Program-made: the position numbers and the translations under genes | The notes under the pieces: generated by a model | Told to the model about the DNA's origin: nothing | Database searches by the model: none | Seen by the model: only the letters and a program-made list of their open reading frames with translations | Shown: positions 1 through 10,200 of the stretch, piece after piece | Numbering within the stretch: position 1 is the first letter of the stretch | Layout of the letters: every line of letters starts with the position of its first letter | Source of the DNA: Gautieria morchelliformis | Taxonomy: Eukaryota > Basidiomycota > Agaricomycetes > Gomphales > Gomphaceae | Length of the DNA stretch: 64,000 nt | Assembly: GCA_015179125.1 (NCBI GenBank) | Contig: WHVA01000010.1 | Coordinates: forward strand, 1 to 64,000 | Direction of reading: 5' to 3'

Positions 1-347
1 GAGGTCAGTTATATACTTCAATTTTATATTGCATTCACTATTCAACTCTAAATAAAACCATAAACAACATAAAGGGAATATAGACTTTTACTGGAATTAT
101 ATTCTCAACTACTGGTCTAGATTACCTTCCACAATAAGTGATGACATATACACTAACAGATGGAGATAAATCAATCAAACCAAACTTTGTAGTTAGCAAG
201 CACAATTATAATAACAGTCTTTGTGATGATATGTAATTTAAACAACAGTGCTAGCAATGACAAGGACCTAGTTGACAATTTAATGATAAAACCAGATTAG
301 TGTCTAATATGAGTCAGTATTGAAAATTGATTCTGTGAAATTGTAAA
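1..347. other. AT-rich sequence without a recognisable gene
   Basis: This stretch is strongly A/T-biased, like the next 2.4 kb and unlike the rest of the window. I see no open frame of note, no RNA gene and no clear repeat. It lies upstream of the repeat-module reading frame and may hold its promoter, but no motif supports that directly. Confidence 0.5.
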
Positions 348-2026
348 TTGGGTCTAGTAGTCATGGAAGCCCAGATTGTCAAGCTCTCTAAAAGGATTGA
401 CAGAATCACAGAATGGATAGAAGAAAAAGATGAGATAATATCAAATCTCAAGCAGATATCTAAGGAACAACATAGAGAGATTATAGAATTAAGAGAGCAG
501 ATCAAAAATCATAAGCATGTAGGATTGCGAATTAGAAAGATTGCTGGATGTTGTATGTTTTATGATTCACTAGATAATTGCTATAGTCTAGAAGATATGG
601 ATGTCTTTATAGATGAAAAACCTCGCAAGTTGTCTACAGTGTACCGTAAAAAGAAAGACCTGGTATTGTATGAGATGGTAGATAATCAAATAAATTTTAT
701 GACAAAACAACACAACAAACCAGAACCAACAAATCTAACACCGGTTCTCACTCAAAAGGAATCTCAGCTTATTCAAGAAGAAATAAGCAGTAGAAACATT
801 AAATTTGATATCAAAAATATCACAGAAAATTGTAGGGTATATAATCCAGCAGATAATTACTTTGAGTGAGCAGACAGGGATGTATTTATGGATGGCGAAG
901 AAATATCCCCTTTAACAGCCCATGATGAACTGGATGATCTAGTATCATATGAGGTCAATGATAATAATCAAATAAATTTGCTAACAGCAAAACCAGATAA
1001 ATTGGATCGTGCTAGATATATCAAAAGAATAACAGCAAGTTGTAGAATACATGATTCAAAAGGGAATTACTATGAGTTAGCAGACATGGATGCATATGTG
1101 GATGGAAAAAAAGTATCCATTTTAACAGCATATTATGCATGTAGATATCTGGTATCATGTGAGGTCAATGATAATAATCAACTAAACCTCCTGACAAAAC
1201 AAGATAAGAATCGTACAAAGGATACTTTGGTAAATAAGTCTCTTCAAAGGAGTAAAACTAGATCAAAACCAGATAAGAAACCAAAGCAATCTACTCCTGA
1301 TGAGATCTCAATATTTGATACTCTTGATGAGAAAGAAATCAATTGGGGAAACATAAATTTGATATCAAAAATATCACAGAAAATTGTAGGGTATATAATT
1401 CAGATAATTACTTTAAGTTAGCAGACATGGATGTATTTATGGATGGAGAAGAAATATCTCCTTTAATAGCATATGATGAAGAGGATGATCTAGTATCATA
1501 TGAGGTCAATGACAATAATCAAATAAATTTGCTGACAGAACAACCAGATAAATCACATCATGATAGAGATATCAAAAGAATAACACCAAGTTGTAGAATA
1601 CATGATTCAGAAGGGAATTACTATGAGTTAGCAGATATGGATGCATATATGGATGGAAAAAAAGTATCCATTTCAACAGCATATCTTAGACATAATTATC
1701 TGGTATCATATCAGGTAATCAATGATAAGAATCAAATAAACCTTCTAACAAAACAACAAGATAAGAATCGTACAAAGGATACTTTGGTAAATAAGTCTCT
1801 TCAAATGAGTAAAACTAGATCAAAACCAGATAAGCAATCAAAACTAGCTGAGATCTCAACATTTGATACTCTTGATGAGAAAGGAAATATTGATACTCGA
1901 TCAATATTTGAGATTGATGATGAGATATGCAAGCAGAATAGATTAGATTCCAACAATGAGAGATCAATGTTAGATATTCTTCAAGATAGGTGCCCACCAA
2001 TAGTCCTAGAAGATCAGGTATTGTGA
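348..2026 (+). pseudogene. AT-rich repeat-module protein, broken by a stop and a frameshift
   Basis: I do not recognise this family. The frame opens with a charged, probably coiled-coil N-terminus (about residues 1-55, rich in K/E/I), followed by five copies of a module of roughly 60-65 residues. Each module has an I-K/R-x-I-T start, a conserved Cys, a 'LADMD-[AV]-[FY]' core, a 'DG' turn, 'LVSYEV' and an 'NQINLLT' end. Modules 2+3 and 4+5 are joined by an NRTKDTLVNKSLQ linker. The frame is interrupted by TGA at 867-869, where the parallel module has TTA (Leu), and shifts frame near 1330-1345. The first ATG in frame is at 363. The third segment ends at TGA 2024-2026. Codons are A/T-rich and no introns are needed, unlike the host genes further right. 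It could be a decayed nuclear gene, a plasmid- or organelle-derived insert, or part of an unknown mobile element. Confidence 0.45.
801..1900 (+). repeat. Tandem duplication of a ~554-bp unit
   Basis: The unit from 801 to 1354 is repeated from 1355 to about 1900 with high identity. Both begin with AAATTTGATATCAAAAATAT and both contain the NRTKDTLVNKSLQ linker near their ends. Each unit encodes two protein modules, so the duplication added modules to the encoded protein. One copy carries the TGA stop and the other does not. Confidence 0.75.
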
Positions 2027-2536
2027 CCTCTACATTTGTGAGTCATAGAACCTTGTCCATCCCTTGATATAAAAAGTTGGAACAGCATATAAGCTGAATT
2101 TCCAAGTGACCCATAGAGCATAAAGACATAAGATGGTATTATTATCATGGAATCTGAATCCACTCTCCACTTTAAATGGGAAGTTGAATTTAAATCCTAT
2201 TATATTGATGAATTATGTATCATACATGTTTGTTTCTAAATACCAATTCAAGTACTGGAATTATCATCATATTCCATGGTAACTGATATATGAAAAGTAT
2301 TTAAATCAGATCTTATGATGTTAGAGATAGAATAAAGTATAATTACTACTCATGAAAGTGAATGTATTGGTTATATAAGTCATTCTATATGAAGAGTCAA
2401 AATCATAATATTTAGCAATGTTTCTATTAAGATTCTTGATGATAAATATCAAAACTGTAGAACCTAAGCTTTTAAACAAAGCTTGTACACTATCTTATGA
2501 CTCATAGATTACCTCACCAAGTTGTAAAACATAATA
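2027..2536. other. AT-rich intergenic sequence
   Basis: This is non-coding, A/T-rich sequence between the repeat-module reading frame and the tRNA-like sequence. All frames are closed by frequent stops. No repeat or motif stands out. Confidence 0.4.
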
Positions 2537-2607
2537 GACCAAATAGCTTAGTTGGTAAAGCACCCTATATACTAATGGGGCCCCAGGTTCGAACCCTGGT
2601 CTGGTTA
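2537..2607 (+). other. tRNA-like sequence (pseudo-tRNA or SINE head)
   Basis: The 71-nt sequence has an A box (TAGCTTAGTTGG), a B box (GGTTCGAACCC) and a perfect 5-bp T stem with loop TTCGAAC. It also has a GCTT/AAGC D stem and an acceptor stem pairing at 6 of 7 positions (one G-T, one A-C mismatch). The anticodon stem pairs only at its three outer base pairs, U33 is missing and the variable loop is only 3 nt. I therefore do not assign an anticodon. A decayed tRNA or the head of a tRNA-derived SINE is more likely than a working tRNA. The AT-rich surroundings also leave an organelle-derived tRNA possible. Confidence 0.45.
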
Positions 2608-2781
2608 ATCAAAGAGTTAGAGGGTTTGTAGTACTTCTGAGTATATGCTTAAGCATATATTTGACAATGTCACAGACCTCCTTTGAATCTTCTATTATTT
2701 TTAATGGTCTATATAAATAATAGGCGTTCGATGTCTTTTTTTCATTATTTGTTTTGTAGACCTTCATCCTTCCATCTTGTC

Positions 2782-3303
2782 TGTACATCCGTGCTGCGGA
2801 TCACTCGTTCGGTCTGGCCTGGACATGAGGCAGAATAGAATGTCCTAGTGTGGTGGCTCGAGGGATGAGGCTGGATGGTAGGAGGTACTGGATAGGAATA
2901 ATGTGTGCAGCTCAAGGGTAATGGAGAATATATGTCATGTGCCTTGATCGCAATGTGGGATCGGCTCGTTCCATCCTGGTACTCGGCTCGTCAACTGTGC
3001 TCGTGCCTCGACTCGACTCGTGATACGGATCTAGGTGCTCAGGAGTAATGTGTTGGTCTTGACTCGACCCGGTGAGTATTGGTGTGTGTCTGTGGTGTCG
3101 TCTCATGTCTCGATGGCTCAGGTGTGCGTGTGCATCTCACAGTGCTCGGGGTGAGATTAGATAGTTAGAGAGAGAGATTGTTAGGGCAATCGTAAATGGA
3201 AATCATTGTAATAGACATTACGAGTTGTTATTTGTGTGCATGAAGTCATGAAATGAACCGAGTGAAACTGGAGTCCGTAGCTGATAGGTCTTTCCTCACG
3301 ACA
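2782..3303 (-). repeat. Copia 3' LTR
   Basis: This is the downstream LTR in element orientation. It runs from TGTCGTGAGG at 3303 to GGATGTACA at 2782 and so has TG...CA ends. It closely matches 18779-19298, differing by scattered substitutions and small indels such as GTGTGTGTC versus GTGTGTC. An ACTCG/CTCGA microsatellite lies inside. Confidence 0.85.
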
Positions 3304-3315
3304 CTCCCCCTCAAG
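3304..3315 (-). other. Copia polypurine tract
   Basis: Read on the minus strand the sequence is CTTGAGGGGGAG, directly upstream of the 3' LTR. It is a purine-rich tract in the position where plus-strand synthesis is primed in LTR retrotransposons. Confidence 0.7.
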
Positions 3316-4404
3316 CCCGACATATCCCTAGAAGTTCTAGGGTATGAAGGTGCTTGCACGGTGCGAGTGGTTTTGTCAGTATGTCGGCGGGATTCTCGAT
3401 GGTTTTGACGTAGCGTAGAGCGATGTTGCCCGCCGTGACTTGTTCTTTCGTGTAGTGGTAATGGATATCGATGTGTTTGGTACGGTTGTTACTGACGCTG
3501 TCATTGGAGAATGTGATAGCAGACTGATTGTCGGTGAAGAGAGGAATGGGGGTGAAGATGTGTTTGAAGTCCTTTCCCAACCGTATGAGCCAAATTCCCT
3601 CTACCGTCGCGAACGATCCCGCCACCACTTCTGATTCCATCGAGGACCTGCTAATGAGGTTCTGTTTCTTAGATGCCCAGGACACGGGCGCACCGTTAAA
3701 TGTAAACACCCATCCTGTTGTCGACTTCCTGTCATCTCTATCTCCAGCGAAGTTGGCGTCGGTGAACCCTGCTAGATTGTGAGCAAACCCCTTTACTCCC
3801 TCCCCCTCTCTGATGTACATGATCCCATATTCCTTCGTATTCAGCAGATAGTGCACGATGTGCTTGGCCACCTCCCAGTGAGTAAGATTCGGCTTTGACG
3901 TATACTGAGCACACTTGTTGACGGCATAGGAGATGTCCGGTCGTGTGGCCACCGCACAGTAGTTGATGCTGCCGATGATTGATGTGTAAGCTGAGTCGAT
4001 TACGTCGAACGGACTGGTGGAAACGCGTAACTCGATGTTAGGGTCCATAGGCGAGTTTGCCGCGCATCCGGATGTGATATCGAAGCAATTGGCCATGGTG
4101 GCGATGAAGGAGGGTTGTGAAATGTGAATAGTACCAAGGGCGTGCCTTCTGATGATTTGAATGCTGAGTAAGTGCATCGGATCGCCCAAGTCCTGTATGT
4201 CAAAGCTCCCCCTTATGTCACTGATCATCCCCTCCATCGAAGTCAACGTGTTCGCTGCCAAGAGCCCGTCGTCCACGTACCACCCGGCGATCTCCACATC
4301 TCCCCTCTCCCCAAACCTGAAAAACACCGTCTTATCTGCCCCCCCCCCCCCCCCCCCCGCCGTGAACCTGATCTTTTCCAATTCTCCTCTCAGCCCTGCA
4401 ACCT
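3311..4404 (-). pseudogene. Copia pol, C-terminal part (RT end and RNase H)
   Basis: This is the second half of the copia polyprotein, downstream of the gypsy insertion. It holds the RT active-site YVDD, the SINYCAVATRPDISYAVN region, the RNase H start GFTDANFAGD, the K-S-T-T-G-W-V-F motif, and the conserved T-K-H-I-D-I-H-Y end motif. It ends with the usual ILTKPL tail. The N-terminal RT half resumes at 15000. A run of 20 C (4339-4358) lies in the coding sequence between the FTA and ADKTVFFRF segments and replaces normal residues by glycines. The frame is otherwise open from 4381 to the stop at 3311. Confidence 0.85.
4339..4358. repeat. 20-nt poly-C homopolymer inside copia RT
   Basis: Twenty consecutive C (poly-G on the coding strand) occur between the IRFTA and ADKTVFFRF parts of the RT. 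Such a run is prone to replication slippage and to sequencing error, so the exact length is doubtful. Confidence 0.9.
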
Positions 4405-4593
4405 TGTATCACAAGGGCACTACAGAACTTGACCAAAGAGTGGTATTCTGAATGCTACGTAGTGACAGGTAAGAGTAAGATGCAATGGGAACCATTGGCC
4501 AGTTCCCATGCATAAACTATACAGTGGGTCCCTAAGGGGCCCACTGGGATTATGTAATAACTATTGTACATGTAGATACATAGGTTATTTACA
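4405..4593 (-). repeat. Gypsy 3' LTR (copy 1)
   Basis: This 189-bp LTR, minus strand, runs from TGTAAATAACC to GTGATACA. It matches 49086-49274 in length and almost everywhere in sequence. Confidence 0.9.
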
Positions 4594-4606
4594 CCCTCCC
4601 CCTCTA
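4594..4606 (-). other. Gypsy polypurine tract
   Basis: On the minus strand the bases directly before the 3' LTR read AGAGGGGGAGGG. The tract sits in the canonical plus-strand primer position and confirms the orientation of the element. Confidence 0.75.
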
Positions 4607-4626
4607 TAGACAACTATAGGGGTCAA

Positions 4627-5001
4627 CTACAACTCATAGAGGTCATCCATAATGGAGTCCTCTAGAGTGCCCGATACAATGATGTCATCGTCGTACGGGG
4701 CCGGTGGGGCACGTGACTCCTCCGGGGGCACCTCCACGTCATCAGTGGTGATTGGGTGAGGCTGGTCGGCCTCACCACTAGCGGTGGTATCCGCTTGGGT
4801 GATGAGGCCAGCGTCCTCGCAGAGCATGGCCTCAATGGCCAGGTCCTCAGTCTGAGGAGGGGGCCGGAAGCGTGCCAGCTCTTGATCGAGCTGAGCCTGA
4901 GTGAGGGGTCGTGGCACCGCAGCCCTCACATGGCTGGTCTCGAGGACCTTTTGTTGGCCCTCACGGGCGGCAACACTGAATGCGCGCCGGTGATGCTGCA
5001 T
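4627..5001 (-). CDS. Small ORF at the 3' end of the gypsy element
   Basis: This is a 124-residue open frame between the accessory ORF and the polypurine tract. It is rich in E, D and P, with a hydrophilic N-terminus (MQHHRRAF) and an acidic C-terminus ending in DDLYEL. I recognise no domain. It could be a separate small protein of this gypsy family or the C-terminus of the accessory ORF, which stops 27 bases upstream in another frame. The matching part of copy 2 lies outside the window, so conservation cannot be judged here. Confidence 0.35.
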   Translation of the reverse strand: MQHHRRAFSVAAREGQQKVLETSHVRAAVPRPLTQAQLDQELARFRPPPQTEDLAIEAMLCEDAGLITQADTTASGEADQPHPITTDDVEVPPEESRAPPAPYDDDIIVSGTLEDSIMDDLYEL

Positions 5002-5027
5002 TGAACATAGTGTTCAATGCATACCAC

Positions 5028-7096
5028 TTACTCGCAAGTGACCCCCGCGTAGCGGGCCAACCATCTCGCGATCTCGGCAAGGGGGATGTCGGGGCCGGCT
5101 CGGCCCTCCACAGGGAATGGGCCCGTGATGGAGAGCCGCAGGGTGGTGCTCTGAGGCGTCAGCACTTCCCTGGCGTTGACGAGGCTCGACCATTGGTCTG
5201 TCGAGCTGAATAGGTCGAGTAGCCTCACCCTGAGAGGTGATACGACCCCTTTGACCCGGGGCGCAAGGGCCTTCAACCACATCCAGACGTCCATGTCGTC
5301 TAGGTTGAAGGTGCCATCTGCATTGTCACGGATGGCAGATGGGATTCCTTCAGGGTGTTAGCAACTCAGGGTTATGGCAGGGAAGGTTCGGTAGAGTTCT
5401 TAGAAAGCTAGAATCAAATACACTCTCTCAGTGAATTTATTGTCACTGTTATATTAATACAATACCTAGAATCAAATACACTACATGATTTTCAGTCAAC
5501 ATGCTATGTAAATATGAAAGATACTACTCGCCTCTCTCAGTGAATTTATTGTCACTGGGAGAGGAGTATTATTCTGTCTCAGAGAGCATATACGTGCACC
5601 CGGCCCTTTAGCGCCCAAGGGCTCGCGCGTCGAAGTCATTTCAAACTCCGCTGGGTGCAGCCGCCTGTGAAAACAGAAATAACAGAATGAAATGGAGAGA
5701 TAGGGAGTAACTGGAAATTTTCGAAAATAAGCAGAGAAGTGAATGCATGGTACAAGAACAATGTGAGAAAGAATTCCAAACACCATACAATAAATCGAAT
5801 ACATTATGCTTGATTTTGGTGCAGGAGCATAAATGCACCCAACACAGGGTTGTGTATCCAACCCTTTAGGATGGCTGCGATATCGTGCGGGGTACCACCC
5901 GCTATCACGAGACAATCCCTTTTGGGATTGCGAGTGCGTTGTTCGCGCTCGATGCGTTTAAATACGCCGATCATCTCGCACATACGCGCGAGCTGTGGCG
6001 TTTCTTTTGCCCGCGCTAGGAGGTCGACGAAGCGTGGGTCGTTGAGCGGGCAGACATTGTACCATTGAGTACGATGCTGTTGGGCTTTCCCTACCGGCCG
6101 TGGTAGGAGGCCCATCTCAGAGATCGGTGGATCTCTGAGTGGGATGAGCGTCCCCTCCCCTGGGTAGGGAGGGTGAACTGTCCCCGCCGGTGGAGGCAGG
6201 GCCATGCCAGGCCCGATGTACTGGGCCTCGACCTGTGCTATCCGCCGTTGAAGGGCGGGTTCGTTGGCAGTGTGCGACGATGACGCCGCTAGGTAAGCGC
6301 TAATTGCACTTTCCCTCACAATGGCTAGCCCATTGACGGTGTTGGGGGAGCCATGCAATTTCTTGCGCTTTTTCTTTGGCTGCTCTGCCAGCCGCTGTGC
6401 CCTTTCCGGGTTGTACATCTTCCAGACGGACGAGTCTGACTCCCATCCTTCTGGGACGCCATACACAGAGTCGGAAGGCACGCTATCCCCTTCCATCATC
6501 GGGGTCGGCGCCGACAATCGGGACGCTAGCCCCGATGTTGCATGCACCGGCAAAGGCGCCGTTGCGCGAAGTGATGATGGCCCGGCCACTGGGTCTGTGG
6601 CCGGGTCATGTCACAGCCTTTTTGAGGCAATGTGGGCCAGGGTAACCTGGAGCTGGGCTGCGCTCAGCTGCTGCTCCAGTTCCTTGATCTTGGCGTGCTC
6701 GGTTTCGAGCGCGTCGTCGCGGTCTTCGACCACGCGTTCCAACTCCTTGACCTCTTTTTTGAGGTCGTGGATGTCCCGGAGGGGCTCTTCTCGCGCGTCA
6801 CATGCGATGCCCCTTGGGAGCCATCCCCAGGCTGCATCGACGGCGTCGCCGATGTCTTCGTCCCGCAATTTGACCTTGCAGGTGCCTGTCATGGCCCTTA
6901 AGTGCGTGGCGTAGTCCATGCATGTTGCGCAATCGTCCGGGTGGACGATGGCGAGGGCGTCCTCCCATCCCACGATCATCCAGTGCTCCTGGTCTACTGG
7001 AGCACGGAGAATATCCGCGGCCCCCTGTCTCGGGGCCGTTGCTCGTGTTGTGGACGTTGACGGATCAACGTCCATCCCATCTTTGGGGGGCATCAT
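5028..7096 (-). pseudogene. Accessory ORF downstream of gypsy integrase (split by a solo LTR)
   Basis: A separate frame starts at ATG 7096 (MMPPKDGMDVD), about 110 bases after the integrase-chromodomain stop. Copy 2 has the same frame at 63100. The segment around residues 95-165 (KKEVKELERVVEDRDDALE and on) is a likely coiled coil. A K-K-K-R-K-K-L basic cluster follows and could be a nuclear localisation signal. The frame changes once near 6610. It is cut by the solo LTR 5356-5844 after H-N-P and resumes with E-G-I-P-S-A-I-R-D-N, ending at 5028. Total length without the LTR is about 525 codons. No transmembrane segment or envelope-like feature is seen and no known domain is recognised. Confidence 0.6.
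5356..5844 (-). mobile_element. Solo LTR of a copia family, TSD CAGGG
   Basis: This 489-bp LTR, minus strand, begins TGTTGGGTGCATTTATGCTC and ends CTAACA. It is flanked by the perfect 5-bp duplication CAGGG (5351-5355 and 5845-5849). It belongs to the same family as the LTRs at 51875-52414 and 54764-55261, and is closer to the latter. It interrupts the gypsy accessory ORF. Confidence 0.9.
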
Positions 7097-7208
7097 CTTC
7101 GTGGGGATGATGGTGGTTAGCTTCCAAGAAGCGATGCGCCCTCGGAAAGATGAAAATTTAACTGCGCCGTGGCCAGCGCGTCACATAGTCTGCACGTGAC
7201 AGACACGT

Positions 7209-10200
7209 CTAGCGGCGTCTGGGGAGGTCGCGTGGCTTGCTCACCCCCCGAAGCTCTAGATAGCTATCTAGGACTTCAAGGTCCTTGCAGGACGACATGG
7301 GTTCCCATGTCACGTCGCCTAGGGCCCAACGGACCTGGAACTCCAGGTCCGTCAAGTTTATCCATCGATGTGCAATAATCTCGTCGACGAGCCACTCCTC
7401 ATCGTCATTCGCTCTGAAGTCATAAAATGACTTGGCCTCACGACGAGGGAACAATTCATCGTTGTTAGCCTCATATCGCCGTACGAGGCTTGAATGGAAG
7501 ACCGGTGAAATGCGACAGCTTTTCAGCTCGTCGGGAAGATCAAGGGTCACCGTCGAGGCGTCGTTGTGAGCCTCGACGACGTGGTACGGTCCGATGTACC
7601 GCGGGACTAGTTTTCTGCCTCTTCCTTTTGGGAGAGTTAGGTTTTGTGTCGAAAGGTAGATGCGGTCGTTGACCGCGTACCTGTCGCTCGCCATACATTT
7701 CTTATTTGCATGAAACGTTTGCGTCACTCGATGCTCTATGATTGCATCGTGTGCCACCATCAGGTTCCATTTTGCCTGATGTGCGAACTGGGCTACCCAC
7801 TTGAATGGGGTGTCCACGGCTATGGGGAGGTCTATCCGTGGCATATAGCCGTGGTTCAGCTCAAACGGTGCGAACCCTGTGGTCGCGCTGACGTTGCTGT
7901 TGAGGGCAACCTCAACCATTGGGCATTTCAATGCCCAATCCTTCTGATCATCTCTGACAACCGCGCGCAATATCTGGCTGATCGAGCGGTTTGCCCGCTC
8001 GGTGGCTCCATCCGTTTGGGGATGGAAGGTGGTTGACATGAGGAGCTTAGTCCCCATGAGTCGCTGTAGTTCACGCCAGAAGATCGACGTGAACTTCGAG
8101 TCTCTGTCCGAGACGATGGAGTCGGGAACTCCGTGGAGTCGAATGACCTCCTTCAGAAACAGCCAGGCTACTCCCTTGGCTGACATGCTCGTTGTGGTTG
8201 GTATGAGGTGTACGAGCGACATTAGTCGGTCGATGACTACCATCAGGTAGTCACAGTCATTGTATTTGGGCAGGGGCCCCATGAAGTCGATGCCAATCGA
8301 CTGCCATGGCCTATCTGGAATGGGTAGGCTGTGTAGTAGGCCTTTGGGCCGTTGTGGTCCGGTTGTCGTCATCTGACACCTCACGCACGATGTGCAGAAC
8401 ACTTCTATGTCTGGGATCATGCCCGGCCACCAATATGCTCTTCGAACGTAGTTTGAAGTCTTCAGATGGCCATAGTGGCCAACTATCTGATGTGCCCGAT
8501 CGATGATGATTTCGATCAGCTTCCTTCCCCCTTGAAGAACAGAGCAGGGGACGGCAATGACGTCTCTTTTGAGCTGGTTCTTAGTCCAGATCAGCCCGTC
8601 CTGGATCCCGAATCTCGGGTGCGCGTCCGGGTGCGCCATGATCTTTGTGAACATGGCGTCCCTGTGGTACGCGTCTCATAGGACCTTGGACAGGTCTACG
8701 CCTTGCTCGACAACCCGGCAAATGGGCGTGCCATCATTTTCGGCGATGACTCTGACATCATCATCGTCGTCGTCGCGTGATGCGGCGACGTTCGCGGGCT
8801 CTGGTGAGCCCTCGTTCAATGCGGCGGATTCCGTTACTCTCGCCTCTGTCTTCTCAGCGAGGCATTTAGAGCGTCTTGTCGCCGCTGTTCGCAGCTCTAT
8901 ATACCAGTCAGTGGGCAATAACTCACCGTCCGGGTCTAAACGCGCATCTGCGTTTACGAAGACGTGGTCCGGGTGATTGTCATCACTCGTGTCATTCTCG
9001 TAGTAGCGCGACAGGCAGTCCGCTACCTTGTTCTCTATACCGTCGACATGAACGGTGTTGAAATTGAACCGGGAGAGAAACTCCCACCATCTGACCTGGC
9101 GGTCAGATAGGCTCTTCTGGGTCTCAAAATACTCGAGCCCTTTCTGGTCTGTGATGAGGGTGAACCTTCGCCCCAGCAGTTTGTCCTCCCATTTCATGAG
9201 AGCCTCGAGCACCGCGATCATCTCGTGCTCGTGAGTCCGGTAGTGTTGCTGAGCAACGCTGAACTTCTTTGACAAGAAGCCGGCAGGTGGACAGGTTTTC
9301 CAGTCAGGACCTTGGCCGCAGACCGCAACCGACACCAGCTTTTTACCCATCAGTGATCACCCATATTGGCTCTGGGCACCTCACGTCTACTGGACGCAGG
9401 ATCAGGGCCTTACAGGCCAACGCTTTAATGCTTTGCCAGCATTTGTCTAGTAGTGGAGTCCATTCGAATGGACGGTTATTACGCGCGCAGCCTGATAGTG
9501 GGGTGCTATATGCGGTAACATCTGGCATGTAGTGTGCCAGATACTGTACCAGCCCGAGGAAACGCTGGACGTCGTTGAACGTCCGTGGCCTACGCCACTC
9601 GCGGATGCGTTGCATCTTGTCCTCGTCGGCATGTACCCCTCGGCCATCGATGATATGGCCGAGACACTCCATTCGGATGGAATAGAGGTCCACCTTTTTC
9701 TTGCTCAGAAAAAGGTGATTCTTCCTCAGTCTGTCAAAGACGATGTAGAGGTGCTCTTCATGCTCTTGTATTGAGAGCAAGAATATGAAGATGTCGTCCA
9801 TATATACATGGACGAAGCGACCTATGCAATCGCAGAAAATGGCTGTCATCAGCCGTTGGAATGTTGATGGGGCGTTACAGTCCCCCATCTGTATCACCTG
9901 GCTCCTGAAGGTGCCAAGGATTGTGGCAAAGGCAGTCTTTGCTACGTGATCCAGATGGATCTGGATCTGCTCATATGCTTCTGACATATCAAGTTTTGTC
10001 CAATACCAACAGCGAGCCATGTCGCTGCGGATTCTAAAGAATACTAGGTAACTATAGGATGTGCTACTAAATGCAGCTTTAAGGAATCGGGGTCTGGAGT
10101 GGCCCGGAATATTTCGGCGGGGACTCGATGCGCTTAGAACTCGAGCGCAGGAATAGTGACCAGTAGAATTGGTGATTTTAATTGAGAGCATCGTTCAGTC

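Noticed and set aside
348..2026. Mitochondrial code (TGA = Trp) to explain the stop at 867
   Set aside because: The parallel module has Leu (TTA) at this place and a separate frameshift remains near 1340, so reading TGA as Trp does not repair the gene. Organelle origin stays possible but is not shown.
2537..2607. Functional tRNA gene
   Set aside because: The anticodon stem has two mismatches, U33 is absent and the variable loop is 3 nt; no anticodon can be read.
5804..5844. LGAFMLLHQNQA as part of the gypsy accessory protein
   Set aside because: These residues are translated from the start of the inserted copia LTR; the same string appears at 51875 and 54764.
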